Shown one piece after another: positions 52,693 to 61,663 of a stretch of 64,000 nt of DNA. Each line of letters starts with the position of its first letter. Position 1 is the stretch's first letter. Below the pieces are notes generated by a model. That model did not search any database and had not been told where the DNA came from. It saw only the letters and a program-made list of their open reading frames with translations. Source of the DNA: Allobosea psychrotolerans (GTDB lineage Bacteria > Pseudomonadota > Alphaproteobacteria > Rhizobiales > Beijerinckiaceae); contig NZ_PQFZ01000021.1 in assembly GCF_002917105.1 (NCBI RefSeq), positions 31,589 to 95,588 on the forward strand. The letters are read 5' to 3'. Both the position numbers and the translations under genes were made by a program.

Positions 52693-52770
52693 GTCATTGC
52701 GAGCGCAGCGAAGCAATCCAGGGGATGTGGAGCGAGCCCTCCTGGATTGCTTCGCTGCGCTCGCAATGAC
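52693..52770. repeat. Long perfect hairpin (REP-like)
   Basis: Arms at 52693-52722 and 52741-52770 are perfect 30-base inverted repeats with an 18-base loop; the core includes TTGCGAGCGCAGCGAAGCAA. It lies between the ROK start and the stop of an ABC ATPase gene and could end that operon's transcript. Similar palindromes are common in alphaproteobacterial genomes. Confidence 0.9.
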
Positions 52771-52810
52771 GGCAAGGGCACCGTGCCCTGTCCGGCTGGC
52801 GGCGCGGTTC

Positions 52811-53605
52811 CTAGTACTTGATCACGCCGAAGCGCCGGAACGCGTCGTGGATACGGTCGGCATAGGCGTTGAAGCTCGGATAGTCGCCGAGATGCGCGGG
52901 ACGCGGGCGGGGCAATTCGATTGCGATCTCGTCGACCACGCGGCCGGGCGTCGGCGACATCACCAGCACGCGGTCAGACAGGCCGATCGCCTCGTCGATG
53001 GAGTGGGTGATGAAGACGACGGTCTTGCCCGTCTCCAGCCAGAGCATTTCGAGATCGTGGCGGATCTGGGTGCGGGTGATCGCGTCGAGCGCGCCGAAAG
53101 GCTCGTCCATCATCAGGACGGACGGATCGTGGATCAGCGCGCGCGCAATCGAGACGCGCTGGCGCATGCCGCCCGAAAGCTGCTTGGGGTAGCGGTCGAC
53201 GGCGTGGCTGATGCCGAGCTTGGCGAAGAGCTCCAGCGCCCGCTCCTTCGCAGGCGCGAGCGGCAGGCCGCGGATTTCGGCCTGGAGCATGACGTTCTCC
53301 AGCGCCGTCCGGAATTCCAGCAGGAGATGGTCCTGGAAGACGATGCCGATATCGGTCAGCGGCGAGGTCAATGGCTTGCCATTGACCAGGAGTTCGCCGG
53401 AACTGATCGGCATCAACCCCGCCGCCATCAGCATGAAGGTGCTCTTGCCGCAGCCGGAAGGGCCGATCAGGCTGACGAACTCGCCACTCCTGATATCGAG
53501 GCTGAGACCATCGACGGCGGTGAAGCCGCCGAAGCTCTTGATCACGCCGCGTCCGGAAATGGAGGCGGCGCCGGTGCCGGGCTGCGCGGAGCTGGGAAGC
53601 ATCAT
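52811..53605 (-). CDS. ABC transporter ATP-binding protein (SsuB/TauB type)
   Basis: A 264-residue ATPase. Walker A GPSGCGKST is at 48-56, Q-loop FQDHLLLEF, signature LSGGMRQRVS, Walker B VLMMDEPF, switch His FITHSID. Belongs to the nitrate/sulfonate/taurine importer family. Last gene of its operon, five bases after the binding protein. Confidence 0.92.
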   Translation of the reverse strand: MMLPSSAQPGTGAASISGRGVIKSFGGFTAVDGLSLDIRSGEFVSLIGPSGCGKSTFMLMAAGLMPISSGELLVNGKPLTSPLTDIGIVFQDHLLLEFRTALENVMLQAEIRGLPLAPAKERALELFAKLGISHAVDRYPKQLSGGMRQRVSIARALIHDPSVLMMDEPFGALDAITRTQIRHDLEMLWLETGKTVVFITHSIDEAIGLSDRVLVMSPTPGRVVDEIAIELPRPRPAHLGDYPSFNAYADRIHDAFRRFGVIKY

Positions 53606-53609
53606 CGCC

Positions 53610-54602
53610 TCACGGGCAGGCCGGTGCCGAGGCTGGCAGCAGCTCGGTCGTGTAGTAATCGGTGATCGGCTTGTCCTTGGGCAGGCCGAGATATTGCGTC
53701 AGCAGGTCGTAGCTGACGGTCCAGTTTGTCTCCGGCACCTTGCCGAGCGAGGTTGCTCCCGGCGCGCAGAGCAGCTTGTTGACGACATCGAACTGCGCCA
53801 GCACCTGCGCCTTCTTCACTGCCGGGAACTGCGCCACGACGGCGTCCGCCGCCGCTTCGGGATTCTTGCGCGCCGCGTCCCAGCCCTGGAGGCTCGCCTC
53901 GACGAATGCCTTGAACAGCGCCGTATCGGCCTTGATCCGGTCGTCGCGAGCGATGATCGACAAGCCCACCGTCGGCACGCCGACATCGCGGTAGAAGATG
54001 TCGCGGACCTTGAAACCGCGCTCGCGGATCTGGATCGAGTGGAAATCGGCCCCGCCCAGGATCGCGTCGACCTTCTTCTCGAGCAGCGCGCCGACGAAGG
54101 CGCCCGGATCGATCGCGATGACATCGACCTTGCTCTTGTCGATCCCGTTGCTGGCGAGGATGGCCTCCAGCAGCGTCGTCTGCGCCGTTCCCGGCTGGAC
54201 CGCGAGCTTCTTGCCGACGAGGTCCTTGGGCGCATTGATCTTGCCGTCTTCCAGCGCGATGATCGCGAAGCCGTTGGTCTGGAGCACGGGGGCGATGATC
54301 TTGACCGGAGCACCCTTGGTGCGCAGCTGCATGGCGGCCGGTGCGTCGGCGAAACCGATATCGGTCTGGCCGGTGGCGACCATCTGCGCCGTGGTGCCCG
54401 AGCCCTTGCCCTCCTCGATCGTCAGGTTGATGCCGGCCTTCTCGTAGAGGCCGAGCTGCTTGGCCATCATGAAGCCGGCATTGGGCGCGGCCGCGAGGAA
54501 GTTCAGCGTGATCTTCATCGGCTTGCCGGCACTCTGCGCGAAGGCGGTGCCTGCGCCGAGTGCGAGCATGGCGACTGTGGTGATCAACATGCGTCGGTTC
54601 AT
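53610..54602 (-). CDS. ABC transporter substrate-binding protein (NMT1/SsuA type)
   Basis: A 330-residue periplasmic protein with Sec signal (RRMLITTVAMLALGAGTAFAQ). KITLNFLAAAPNAGFMMAKQLGLYEKAGI is the NMT1/THI5-like start (split helix and strand). Ligands in this family include pyrimidines, sulfonates and riboflavin precursors. Cotranscribed with permease and ATPase and preceded by an IclR gene. Confidence 0.9.
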   Translation of the reverse strand: MNRRMLITTVAMLALGAGTAFAQSAGKPMKITLNFLAAAPNAGFMMAKQLGLYEKAGINLTIEEGKGSGTTAQMVATGQTDIGFADAPAAMQLRTKGAPVKIIAPVLQTNGFAIIALEDGKINAPKDLVGKKLAVQPGTAQTTLLEAILASNGIDKSKVDVIAIDPGAFVGALLEKKVDAILGGADFHSIQIRERGFKVRDIFYRDVGVPTVGLSIIARDDRIKADTALFKAFVEASLQGWDAARKNPEAAADAVVAQFPAVKKAQVLAQFDVVNKLLCAPGATSLGKVPETNWTVSYDLLTQYLGLPKDKPITDYYTTELLPASAPACP

Positions 54603-54690
54603 GGTCTTGGTCCTCCCGTAAGCCCCGGTTGGTCCGGGTTGATGGTTCGTTCGTGAACAGAATGGATCGGTGCGTCAGCTCCTGCGCTCG

Positions 54691-55512
54691 TCAGCCTTTG
54701 CGCTGCCATGGCATCAGCACGACCTCGAGCCCGTCGACGAGATAGCTGAACAGGATCCCGACCAGGCTGAGCGCCACGAGGCAGGCGAAGATCAGCGGCA
54801 TGTCGAGGAAGCTGGTGCCGCGCAGCAGGAGATAGCCCAGCCCGGCATTGGCGCCGACGAACTCGCCGACGATCGCGCCCGTCGCGGCAAACACCGCCGA
54901 GACCTTGAGGCCGGAGAAGATATAGGTCAGCGCGGCCGGCACCCGGACATAGCGGAAGGTCTGCCAGGCGGAGGCGCCCATCGAGCGGGTCAGATAGAGT
55001 ACGCGCTCGTCCAGCGCCCGGAACCCCGTCATGCTGGCGACCAGCGTCGGAAAGAAGCAGAGCAGGAAGGTGAGCAGCACCTTGGGGAACAGGCCGAAGC
55101 CGAACCAGACCACGAAGAGCGGGGCGATCGCGATCTTCGGCACGAGCTGGAAGAAGACGATCACCGGATAGATCGCCTTTTCCAGGATCTTCACGGAGAC
55201 GATGATGTAGCCGAGCGGGATCGAGATCACCGCCGCCATCAGGAAGCCGAGCACGATCTCGTTGCCCGTCACCAGCGTGTGCTGGAAGATCAGGCCCCGG
55301 TCGGTCCAGAGCCGCTCGAAGAAGGCGCTCGGCACGGGCAGGATATACTCGGGGATACCCGCCAGCGGCACCAGCCACTGCCAGGCCAGCAGCAGCACGG
55401 CGAAGCTCGCCAGCGGCCAGGCGATCGCAGATGTCCAGGCGCCGGCCCGGCTCTGTGCCTGGGAGGCCTCATTGGGCTGCTGCGTCGGCCGGGTTGCGAC
55501 CTCGTCCGTCAT
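54691..55512 (-). CDS. ABC transporter permease (SsuC/TauC type)
   Basis: A 273-residue permease with six helices; the contact loop is LTRSMGASAWQTFRYVRVPAALTYIFSG. Its ATG overlaps the stop of the IclR gene by four bases, an unusual case of regulator and transporter being coupled. Confidence 0.92.
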   Translation of the reverse strand: MTDEVATRPTQQPNEASQAQSRAGAWTSAIAWPLASFAVLLLAWQWLVPLAGIPEYILPVPSAFFERLWTDRGLIFQHTLVTGNEIVLGFLMAAVISIPLGYIIVSVKILEKAIYPVIVFFQLVPKIAIAPLFVVWFGFGLFPKVLLTFLLCFFPTLVASMTGFRALDERVLYLTRSMGASAWQTFRYVRVPAALTYIFSGLKVSAVFAATGAIVGEFVGANAGLGYLLLRGTSFLDMPLIFACLVALSLVGILFSYLVDGLEVVLMPWQRKG

Positions 55513-56360
55513 GCGTTCATCCCTGCGGAAAGACTGTGGCGCGGCTCGCCGCCTGCGACGGTGGGGGCGAGGCTCTGGATCTGCCGGCGCCGCAGCGGCC
55601 AGATCTCCGCCATGGCGCGCGCGGCCTGGTGCAAGGCGTCGCTGATCTCGCCATGCCGGCTCTCGCTCATGCGCGCCGCCGGGCCCGCGACGCTGAGCGT
55701 GCCCGCGACGGGAGCATCGCTGTCGGAGCCGGCGCGGAAGGTCGTCGCCATGGCGACGGTGCCGATCTCGCCTTCCTCCACCGCGAGCGCGATACCGCGA
55801 CGGCGGGTCTCGTCGAGATGGGCACGCAGCGCATCGACATCCTGCAAGGCATTGGGGCCGGTGCGGCCATCGGCCCGGAAACCGCGCGCGCAGACGATGC
55901 GCAGTGCCTCGGCCTCCGGCAAGGAGGCGAGCCAGGCCTTTCCCGTCGCGGTGGCGTGCAGCACGATCTCGGTGCCCATCGGCGGCTCATAGCGCAGGCC
56001 AGCGGTCGCCCCCTGGGCCCGCGCGATCCAGACCAGGCTCTCGCCCTCGACCACGGCAAGGCGGCAATATTCGCGGGTCGCGAGGGCAAGCCCGTCGAGC
56101 ACGATCTGTCCTGCGTCGGGCAGGCCGCGCAGATCGAGATTGCGGAAGGCAAGCTGGGAGAGCTTCAGCGTCAGCCCATAGGCGCCGCTGGACGCGTCCT
56201 GAGCGACGAAACCGCGCTCAGCGAGCGTTGCCAGAAGCCGGTGCGTCGCGCTGGCCGGCAGATCGAGGCGTTCTGCGAGAAGGCTGAGATCGACGCCATC
56301 GGGCTCACCCGACAACGCCTCCAGCACCTTCAACGCCCGTTCCACCGCTGCGATCGTCAC
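55509..56360 (-). CDS. IclR-family transcriptional regulator
   Basis: A 283-residue IclR protein with GTG start. N-terminal winged helix ALKVLEALSGEPDGVDLSLLAERLDLPASATHRLLATL (two segments), then the effector domain with MGTEIVLHATATGKAWLASL. It leads the ABC operon and is divergent from the hypothetical/SDR pair; a near-consensus IclR box lies in the gap. Confidence 0.93.
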   Translation of the reverse strand: MTIAAVERALKVLEALSGEPDGVDLSLLAERLDLPASATHRLLATLAERGFVAQDASSGAYGLTLKLSQLAFRNLDLRGLPDAGQIVLDGLALATREYCRLAVVEGESLVWIARAQGATAGLRYEPPMGTEIVLHATATGKAWLASLPEAEALRIVCARGFRADGRTGPNALQDVDALRAHLDETRRRGIALAVEEGEIGTVAMATTFRAGSDSDAPVAGTLSVAGPAARMSESRHGEISDALHQAARAMAEIWPLRRRQIQSLAPTVAGGEPRHSLSAGMNA

Positions 56361-56396
56361 GAGTGGTCTCCTTGTCGTCCCCGTTGATTTTTATTT

Positions 56397-56411
56397 TGGA
56401 ATTGATTTCCA
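56397..56411. promoter_or_regulatory. Near-consensus IclR operator
   Basis: TGGAATTGATTTCCA matches the E. coli IclR box TGGAAATNATTTCCA at all but one position. It overlaps a further dyad, AATTCAGAATT, just to its right. It sits between the divergent IclR operon and the gene starting at 56491. Confidence 0.6.
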
Positions 56412-56490
56412 ATTCAGAATTGAATTTCATATACGAACGGCAAGAGGCGGAGTCAACGCGCCCTAACGAGACGCGACCGGGAGGGTTTCA

Positions 56491-57189
56491 GTGAGCTTAT
56501 CTGGAGAAGGCGCGGTCGCGATCTGGCACGACATCGCGCCGGAAGGGCGCGAGATCTTCTATGCCTGGCATGGCCAGGAGCACATGCCGGAACGGCTCGG
56601 CATTCCCGGTTTCACGCGCGGCCGGCGCTATGTCGCGATCGAGGCCGACCTCGAATTCTTCAATCTTTACGAGGCCTTGAGCGTCGAAGTCCTGAAGAGC
56701 CAGGACTACACCGCCCGCGTCAACGCGCCGACACCCTGGACGCTCGCGGCGGTGAAGCATTTCCGCTCCGTCGCGCGCTCGATCTGCCGCGTCGCCCACA
56801 GCACCGGCCCAGCCCAGGGCGGCTTGATCGCGACATTGCGCTACGACGTGGCGGATGCGGATGCCGCCGCACACAAGGCGACACTGCTGCGCCAGACCAT
56901 TCCCGACCTGCTCGCCGGGCCCGGCGTCGCCGGCGTGCACCTGCTGACGGCTGATGCCGAGGCGAGCGGCGTCGCCACCGCCGAGCAGAAGGCGCGCGGT
57001 GTCGCCAATGCCGTGCCGCGCTGGGTGCTGCTGCTCGAAGGCTGGGGCGACGAGGCGGCCTTCGTCGCGCTCGCCAAGACGGAGCTCGCCGGCGAGAAGC
57101 TCGATGCGATCGGCGGGAGCGGCCCCTATTCGCTGGGCCTCTACCGCCATCAGATCACCCGCACCAAGACGGCCTGGAGCGCCGGCTGA
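56491..57189 (+). CDS. Hypothetical protein (possible dimeric alpha/beta-barrel)
   Basis: A 232-residue protein; GTG start with GGGAGGG five bases upstream. Two roughly equal halves, the first with IWHDIAPEGREIFYAWHGQEHMPERL and the second with GGLIATLRYDVADADAAAHK; both could be ferredoxin-like dimeric barrel units as in EthD-type proteins, which is a guess. It is coupled to an SDR gene by a one-base overlap and likely controlled by the IclR protein. Confidence 0.65.
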   Translation: MSLSGEGAVAIWHDIAPEGREIFYAWHGQEHMPERLGIPGFTRGRRYVAIEADLEFFNLYEALSVEVLKSQDYTARVNAPTPWTLAAVKHFRSVARSICRVAHSTGPAQGGLIATLRYDVADADAAAHKATLLRQTIPDLLAGPGVAGVHLLTADAEASGVATAEQKARGVANAVPRWVLLLEGWGDEAAFVALAKTELAGEKLDAIGGSGPYSLGLYRHQITRTKTAWSAG

Positions 57190-57971
57190 TGCGTGCGCGT
57201 TATGATCTTGCTGACCGCATCGCCATCGTCACCGGCGGCGCCGGCGGGCTTGGGCGCGGCATCGCACATGCCTTGATCGAGGCCGGCGCGATCGTCGAGC
57301 TCTGGGACGCCGATTGCGCAGCCCTTGCCGATGCGGTTGCGGAACTGGGCGAAGGCGCCCGCGCGCGCGTGCTCGACATCACCGACGCTGCCGCGGTCGA
57401 GGTCGCAGCGCAGGCCGTCTTCAAGGACCATGGCCGCATCGATATCCTGGTCAACAATGCCGGCGTGCTCGGGGAGGTGAAGCCGGTCTGGGAGACGATG
57501 CCAGAGAATTTCCAGCGCGTGCTGCAGGTCAATCTGTTCGGCTCCTATCTCGTCACCCGCGCGGTTGTCGGATTGATGCGCCGGCAGCCGGCGCGTGCTT
57601 CTGCGATCACGCTGCATCCGCTGCGCGGCCATGTCGTCAACATCGCCTCGATCCAGGGCAAGGAAGGCATGGCCAAGGCCGCGGCCTATTCCGCCTCGAA
57701 GGCCGGGCTGCTCGCCTTGACCAAGAGCGTCGCCAAGGAGACGGCTCTCGACGGCATCATCGTCACCGCGGTCACGCCGGCCGCGGCCGAGACGGCGATG
57801 GCCAGGGAAATCTCGGCCGAGCGCCGCGCCGACATCCTCGGCCGCATCCCGATGGGGCGTTTCGTCGAGGTCGAGGAGGTCGCGCGCCTGGTGCTCTGGC
57901 TCTCCAGCGACGAATGCTCCTTCTCGACGGGAGGCATTTTCGACCTGTCAGGCGGCCGGGCGACTTACTGA
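57189..57971 (+). CDS. SDR-family NAD(P)-dependent oxidoreductase
   Basis: A 260-residue classical SDR: TGGAGGLGRG near residue 15, NNAG, active site IAS...YSASKAG, C-terminal FDLSGGRATY. Its ATG overlaps the preceding stop. The substrate is unknown; the neighbouring importer of the sulfonate/pyrimidine type suggests a small organic compound. Confidence 0.9.
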   Translation: MRARYDLADRIAIVTGGAGGLGRGIAHALIEAGAIVELWDADCAALADAVAELGEGARARVLDITDAAAVEVAAQAVFKDHGRIDILVNNAGVLGEVKPVWETMPENFQRVLQVNLFGSYLVTRAVVGLMRRQPARASAITLHPLRGHVVNIASIQGKEGMAKAAAYSASKAGLLALTKSVAKETALDGIIVTAVTPAAAETAMAREISAERRADILGRIPMGRFVEVEEVARLVLWLSSDECSFSTGGIFDLSGGRATY

Positions 57972-58064
57972 GATATCCGACCTGTTGATCGTCTTCCGGC
58001 ATGCAGGTAGCCCGAGCCAGCGAAGCAAACTCGGATCACCTGCGAAGCCATGGCCCGCCGAATG

Positions 58065-58379
58065 CTACGGGCAGCCATACCCGCCTTGCCCGTCGGGCAG
58101 GCAGCGCGAGCCATTGGGCAAGTTCAGCGCGCCGGATGCGTCGCGGCGGACATAGTCGCCATTGGGGAGTGTGAAGCCCCCGGCGCGATCCACCTCGACA
58201 CGCGATCCGTCTGGAAGAAACAGGCCTCCGGCGCCATCGGGCGTAATGCGCTTCGTGATGGCCGGTCCGCGGCCGGGCTCGGGGCTCACCACGATCACGC
58301 GTTCGCGGCTCTGCTGGACGCAGCCGGTTGCCAGAAGGGCCAGGCTCAGCATGCCGGCGGCCGCGATAACACGTCTCAT
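58065..58379 (-). CDS. Small lipoprotein with three short repeats
   Basis: A 104-residue protein. LSLALLATGC is a lipobox with C20 as lipid-anchored residue. The mature part has three related units: GGLFLPDGSRVEVD, GGFTLPNGDYVRRD and GALNLPNGSRCLPD, about 16 residues apart, each likely a beta hairpin. The function is unknown; it is monocistronic. Confidence 0.75.
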   Translation of the reverse strand: MRRVIAAAGMLSLALLATGCVQQSRERVIVVSPEPGRGPAITKRITPDGAGGLFLPDGSRVEVDRAGGFTLPNGDYVRRDASGALNLPNGSRCLPDGQGGYGCP

Positions 58380-58795
58380 GATTGAAGCCCCTCAGAGTGA
58401 CAATGGATGGCGTCACGGCCCGCCCCGGCTGACACGAACTCGAATATCATCGTTTCGTCTCCGTGATGCGACCAGAACGCGCAACTACGGTTTCGGTTTC
58501 CATCATATCTGCTGCCGCGAGCGCAACGGCCCTGTTGCCGAAGCGCCCGGCGATTGGGGCGCGCGACGCTGGGAATTCTGTTGGGGTGAAAGCTCACAGC
58601 TGCGAATCTGTGTCGGGCGCATTGGGGAAATCTAGCGACTGACGCTGCCTTATGCGAGCCGCAGATGACGGCGCGACGACCCGGATCCGGAAGTTGAGAC
58701 CTTCCGGATCCCTGGGCAAGGAGGCGAGGGCGGCTTCGAAGCTCCCGATGAGGCCGCCAGTCCGGGCCCGCCAAGGGCGGGTACTCGGGATTGCG
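58380..58795. other. Gene-free stretch with terminator
   Basis: No supported gene. It holds the promoter side of the lipoprotein gene and, near its right end, a strong hairpin after the ABC operon. Confidence 0.5.
58683..58711. terminator. Strong hairpin downstream of the ABC operon
   Basis: GGATCCGGAAG (58683-58693) pairs perfectly with CTTCCGGATCC (58701-58711) around a 7-base loop, 85 bases past the binding-protein stop at 58796. There is no T-run, so termination may be partial or Rho-aided. Confidence 0.5.
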
Positions 58796-59818
58796 TCAGC
58801 TGCCTTTGCGGCCGTGAATCTGCGGGATGAACATGTCGGTCCATTTGGCCGGCTTCACCTTGATCGTGCCGGCAAGGCCCATGAACTCGGCGAAATCCAT
58901 CACCTTGTCGGGGGTGGCCGAGAATTTGGCGCCCTTGTCGTTGAGCATGGTCAGGACGTCGTCCTTCGAGACCTTGACCGGCGAGCCCCGCACGAAGATC
59001 TCGGCCGCGGCGTCCTTGTTCTGGGCAATGAAGTCGCAGGCCTCGTCGAGGGCGGCGAGGAAGGCGTCGGTCATCTTTGGATTGGCATCGACGAATTTCT
59101 TCGGCGCGAAAACGACGTCGAGCGTTATGTTGCCGATCACGTCGATGGAATCGGCGACGAGATGCACCTTGGGGTCGTTGAGCTCGAGGAAGGAGAACGG
59201 CGGCGAGGTGAAATGCGCCGTGATCTCGGTCTTGCCGGAGGTCAGCGCCGCCAGCGCCTCGGGATGCGGCAGGCTCACGGTCATCGGGTCGAGCTTGGCG
59301 AAGTTCTCGCGGCCGAACTCCTTGGCCACCATCATCTGGAGCACGACGGCCGAGAGCGAGGTCTTGATGCCGGGAAGCGCGATCTTGTCCTTCGCGGTGA
59401 AATCCTTCAGCGATTTCACATTCGGGTTGATCGAGTTGAGCGAAAGCGAGGTCGCGCTCATGCCGCCGATGCCGATGACCTCGACATTGGGAATGCCCTT
59501 GGCTTTCGACCAGAGCGTGACGAATCCGGGCGCGCCGGTGCCGGCAAAATCCAGCGTGCCGGCCATCATCGCGTCATTGATGACGTTGCCGCCGTCGAGA
59601 ACCAGCCATTTGGTCGCGATATCGCCGAGACCGGCCTTGGCGGCCTGCTTCTCCAGCAGCTTCTGGTCCTGCATCACGATCAGGGGCAGGTAGAGAATGC
59701 CGTAGCCCTTGGAGATCCGGACTTCCTTGACCTCCGCCATGGCGCCGGGGGCGCCGATCGCGAGAATGAGGGCCGCGCCCGTCAGAACGGCGGCCAGGCG
59801 TCTTGTCATGCTCATCAT
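58796..59818 (-). CDS. ABC transporter substrate-binding protein (NMT1/NrtA-like)
   Basis: A 340-residue protein with Sec signal (RRLAAVLTGAALILAIGAP, cleaved near AMAEV). EVRISKGYGILYLPLIVMQDQKLLE starts the NMT1-like domain in two parts. GGAGG precedes the ATG at 59818. Third gene of an operon with ATPase and permease upstream. Confidence 0.9.
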   Translation of the reverse strand: MMSMTRRLAAVLTGAALILAIGAPGAMAEVKEVRISKGYGILYLPLIVMQDQKLLEKQAAKAGLGDIATKWLVLDGGNVINDAMMAGTLDFAGTGAPGFVTLWSKAKGIPNVEVIGIGGMSATSLSLNSINPNVKSLKDFTAKDKIALPGIKTSLSAVVLQMMVAKEFGRENFAKLDPMTVSLPHPEALAALTSGKTEITAHFTSPPFSFLELNDPKVHLVADSIDVIGNITLDVVFAPKKFVDANPKMTDAFLAALDEACDFIAQNKDAAAEIFVRGSPVKVSKDDVLTMLNDKGAKFSATPDKVMDFAEFMGLAGTIKVKPAKWTDMFIPQIHGRKGS

Positions 59819-59877
59819 GGTATCCTCCCGGATGATGCCGGATTGGCCCGGCCTTGTGGTCTTGTGGAGATGTCGCC

Positions 59878-60753
59878 TCAGCTCTGCATGCCCCAGCGCT
59901 GGACCGTGTTGCGCTCGATCGCGGCGAAGATGACGTTCTCGACGAACAGGCCGATCATGATGACCGTGAACAGCCCGGCGAAGACATTGGCGGTTTCGAG
60001 CTGGTTGCGGTTCTCGAAGATGAACCAGCCGAGACCGCCCGAGCCCGAGGAGACGCCGAAGACGAGTTCAGCCGCGATCAGCGTGCGCCAGGCGAAAGCC
60101 CAGCCGACCTTCAGCCCGGTCAGGATGCTCGGGAAGGCGGCCGGGATCAGGATCTTCCCGACCAGGCGCAGGCCGCGCAGATTATAGTTCATCCCGACCA
60201 TCCGCAGCGTGTTCGACACCGAGCGGAAGCCGGAATGCGTGTTGAGCGCGATCGCCCACAGCACGGAATGCACCAGCACGAAGATGACGCTGCCTTGCCC
60301 GAGCCCGAACCAGATCAAGGCGAGCGGCAGCAAGGCGATCGCCGGCAGCGGGTTGAACATCGAGGTCAGGGTTTCCAGCAGATCGGTGCCGATCTGCGAG
60401 CCGATGGCGACCGTCGTCAGGATCGAGGCGAGCGCGATGCCGATGCCGTAGCCGATCAAGAGCGTCTGGATCGAGGACAAGGCGCGCGCCGGGATGACGC
60501 CATTGGCGAGATTCTCCCAGAACGCTTCGATCGTCGCAGTGAAGGTCGGGAACAGCAGCGGGTTGCCGAGCCAGCGGCCATAGGTCTCCCAAATCACGGC
60601 CAGCGCGATCAGCAGGGCAGCCTTGCGGACAAATCCGATGCGGTAGATCCGTTCGAACGGCGTCAGCGCCTTCTCGACGGCGGGCACATCCGTCGCCTGC
60701 TGGTCGCGGATGATCTCGGGGCGGATATGAAGCGGAGAGGTGGAAACGTTCAT
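59878..60753 (-). CDS. ABC transporter permease (NrtB/TauC type)
   Basis: A 291-residue permease; GAGG five bases before the ATG at 60753. Six helices, contact loop LRMVGMNYNLRGLRLVGKILIPAAFPSI (split). Co-transcribed with the ATPase gene upstream, eight bases apart. Confidence 0.92.
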   Translation of the reverse strand: MNVSTSPLHIRPEIIRDQQATDVPAVEKALTPFERIYRIGFVRKAALLIALAVIWETYGRWLGNPLLFPTFTATIEAFWENLANGVIPARALSSIQTLLIGYGIGIALASILTTVAIGSQIGTDLLETLTSMFNPLPAIALLPLALIWFGLGQGSVIFVLVHSVLWAIALNTHSGFRSVSNTLRMVGMNYNLRGLRLVGKILIPAAFPSILTGLKVGWAFAWRTLIAAELVFGVSSGSGGLGWFIFENRNQLETANVFAGLFTVIMIGLFVENVIFAAIERNTVQRWGMQS

Positions 60754-60760
60754 GTCGACC

Positions 60761-61528
60761 TCAATGCGCAAAGAGCATGTCGTTGATGCGGGCCTCGAGC
60801 GCGACCTGCGAGGCCGTGCCGACCTCTTCTGCCGTCAGGCTGTTCAGCTCGGCGCGGACCTGGCCGGGATGCGGCGACAGCAGCAGGATGCGCGTGCCGC
60901 AGCGGATCGCCTCCTCGATGGAGTGCGTCACGAACAGCACGGTGAACTTCGTGTCCTCCCAGAGCTGCAGCAACTCGTCCTGCATCTTGCGCCGCGTCAG
61001 GGCGTCGAGCGCCGCGAAGGGCTCGTCCATCAAGAGGACGTCGGGCTCCATCGCCATGCCGCGGGCGATCGCGACGCGCTGCTTCATGCCGCCCGACAGG
61101 GTATGGGGGTAGCTGTCGGCGAATTTCGACAGGCCGACCATGTCGACATAGTGGCGCGCCTTGTCCATCGCCTCCCGGCCGCTGGAGCGGCCGCTGGCCT
61201 CGAGGGCGAAGACGACGTTCTCGATGACGCTCTTCCAGGGCAGGAGCTGGTCGAATTCCTGGAACACCATCATCCGGTCAGGCCCGGGAGCCTTGACCTC
61301 GCGGCCCTTGAGGCGGATCGCCCCTTCGACCGGGCTCATATAGCCGCCGATCGCCTTGAGCAGGGTCGATTTTCCGCAGCCGGACGGTCCGAGCAGGATG
61401 AAGCGGTCGGATCGATGCACCTCGAAGCTGACCCGATAGGTCGCCGTGACCAGCGCGTCGCGCGTCTTGTATTGCAGCGTGACGCCGTCGACATCGAGCA
61501 GCGGCGCGGATTGCGCGGGAAGCGTCAT
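60761..61528 (-). CDS. ABC transporter ATP-binding protein (TauB/NrtD type)
   Basis: A 255-residue ATPase starting at 61528 with GGAGG upstream. Walker A GPSGCGKST at 47-55, Q-loop FQEFDQLLPW, signature LSGGMKQRVA, Walker B VLLMDEPF and FVTHSIEEA. First gene of the operon, divergent from the two-component system. Confidence 0.92.
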   Translation of the reverse strand: MTLPAQSAPLLDVDGVTLQYKTRDALVTATYRVSFEVHRSDRFILLGPSGCGKSTLLKAIGGYMSPVEGAIRLKGREVKAPGPDRMMVFQEFDQLLPWKSVIENVVFALEASGRSSGREAMDKARHYVDMVGLSKFADSYPHTLSGGMKQRVAIARGMAMEPDVLLMDEPFAALDALTRRKMQDELLQLWEDTKFTVLFVTHSIEEAIRCGTRILLLSPHPGQVRAELNSLTAEEVGTASQVALEARINDMLFAH

Positions 61529-61632
61529 GTTTCCTCCGAAAGTCGTTGCCTTGCATCCACGTTTCGGGATGCTTGGCTGGACCTTACAGGGCCGAACTGA
61601 CACGAAACTGACTGACGCCTGTCTCACCTGGC

Positions 61633-61658
61633 GGTGCAGGGAAACGGTGCAGGGAAAC
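61633..61658. repeat. Exact 13-base tandem duplication before the response regulator
   Basis: GGTGCAGGGAAAC occurs twice in direct contact (61633-61645, 61646-61658), ending five bases before the ATG at 61664. Each copy contains an AGGGA ribosome-binding-like core. Confidence 0.7.
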
Positions 61659-61663
61659 GGTGA

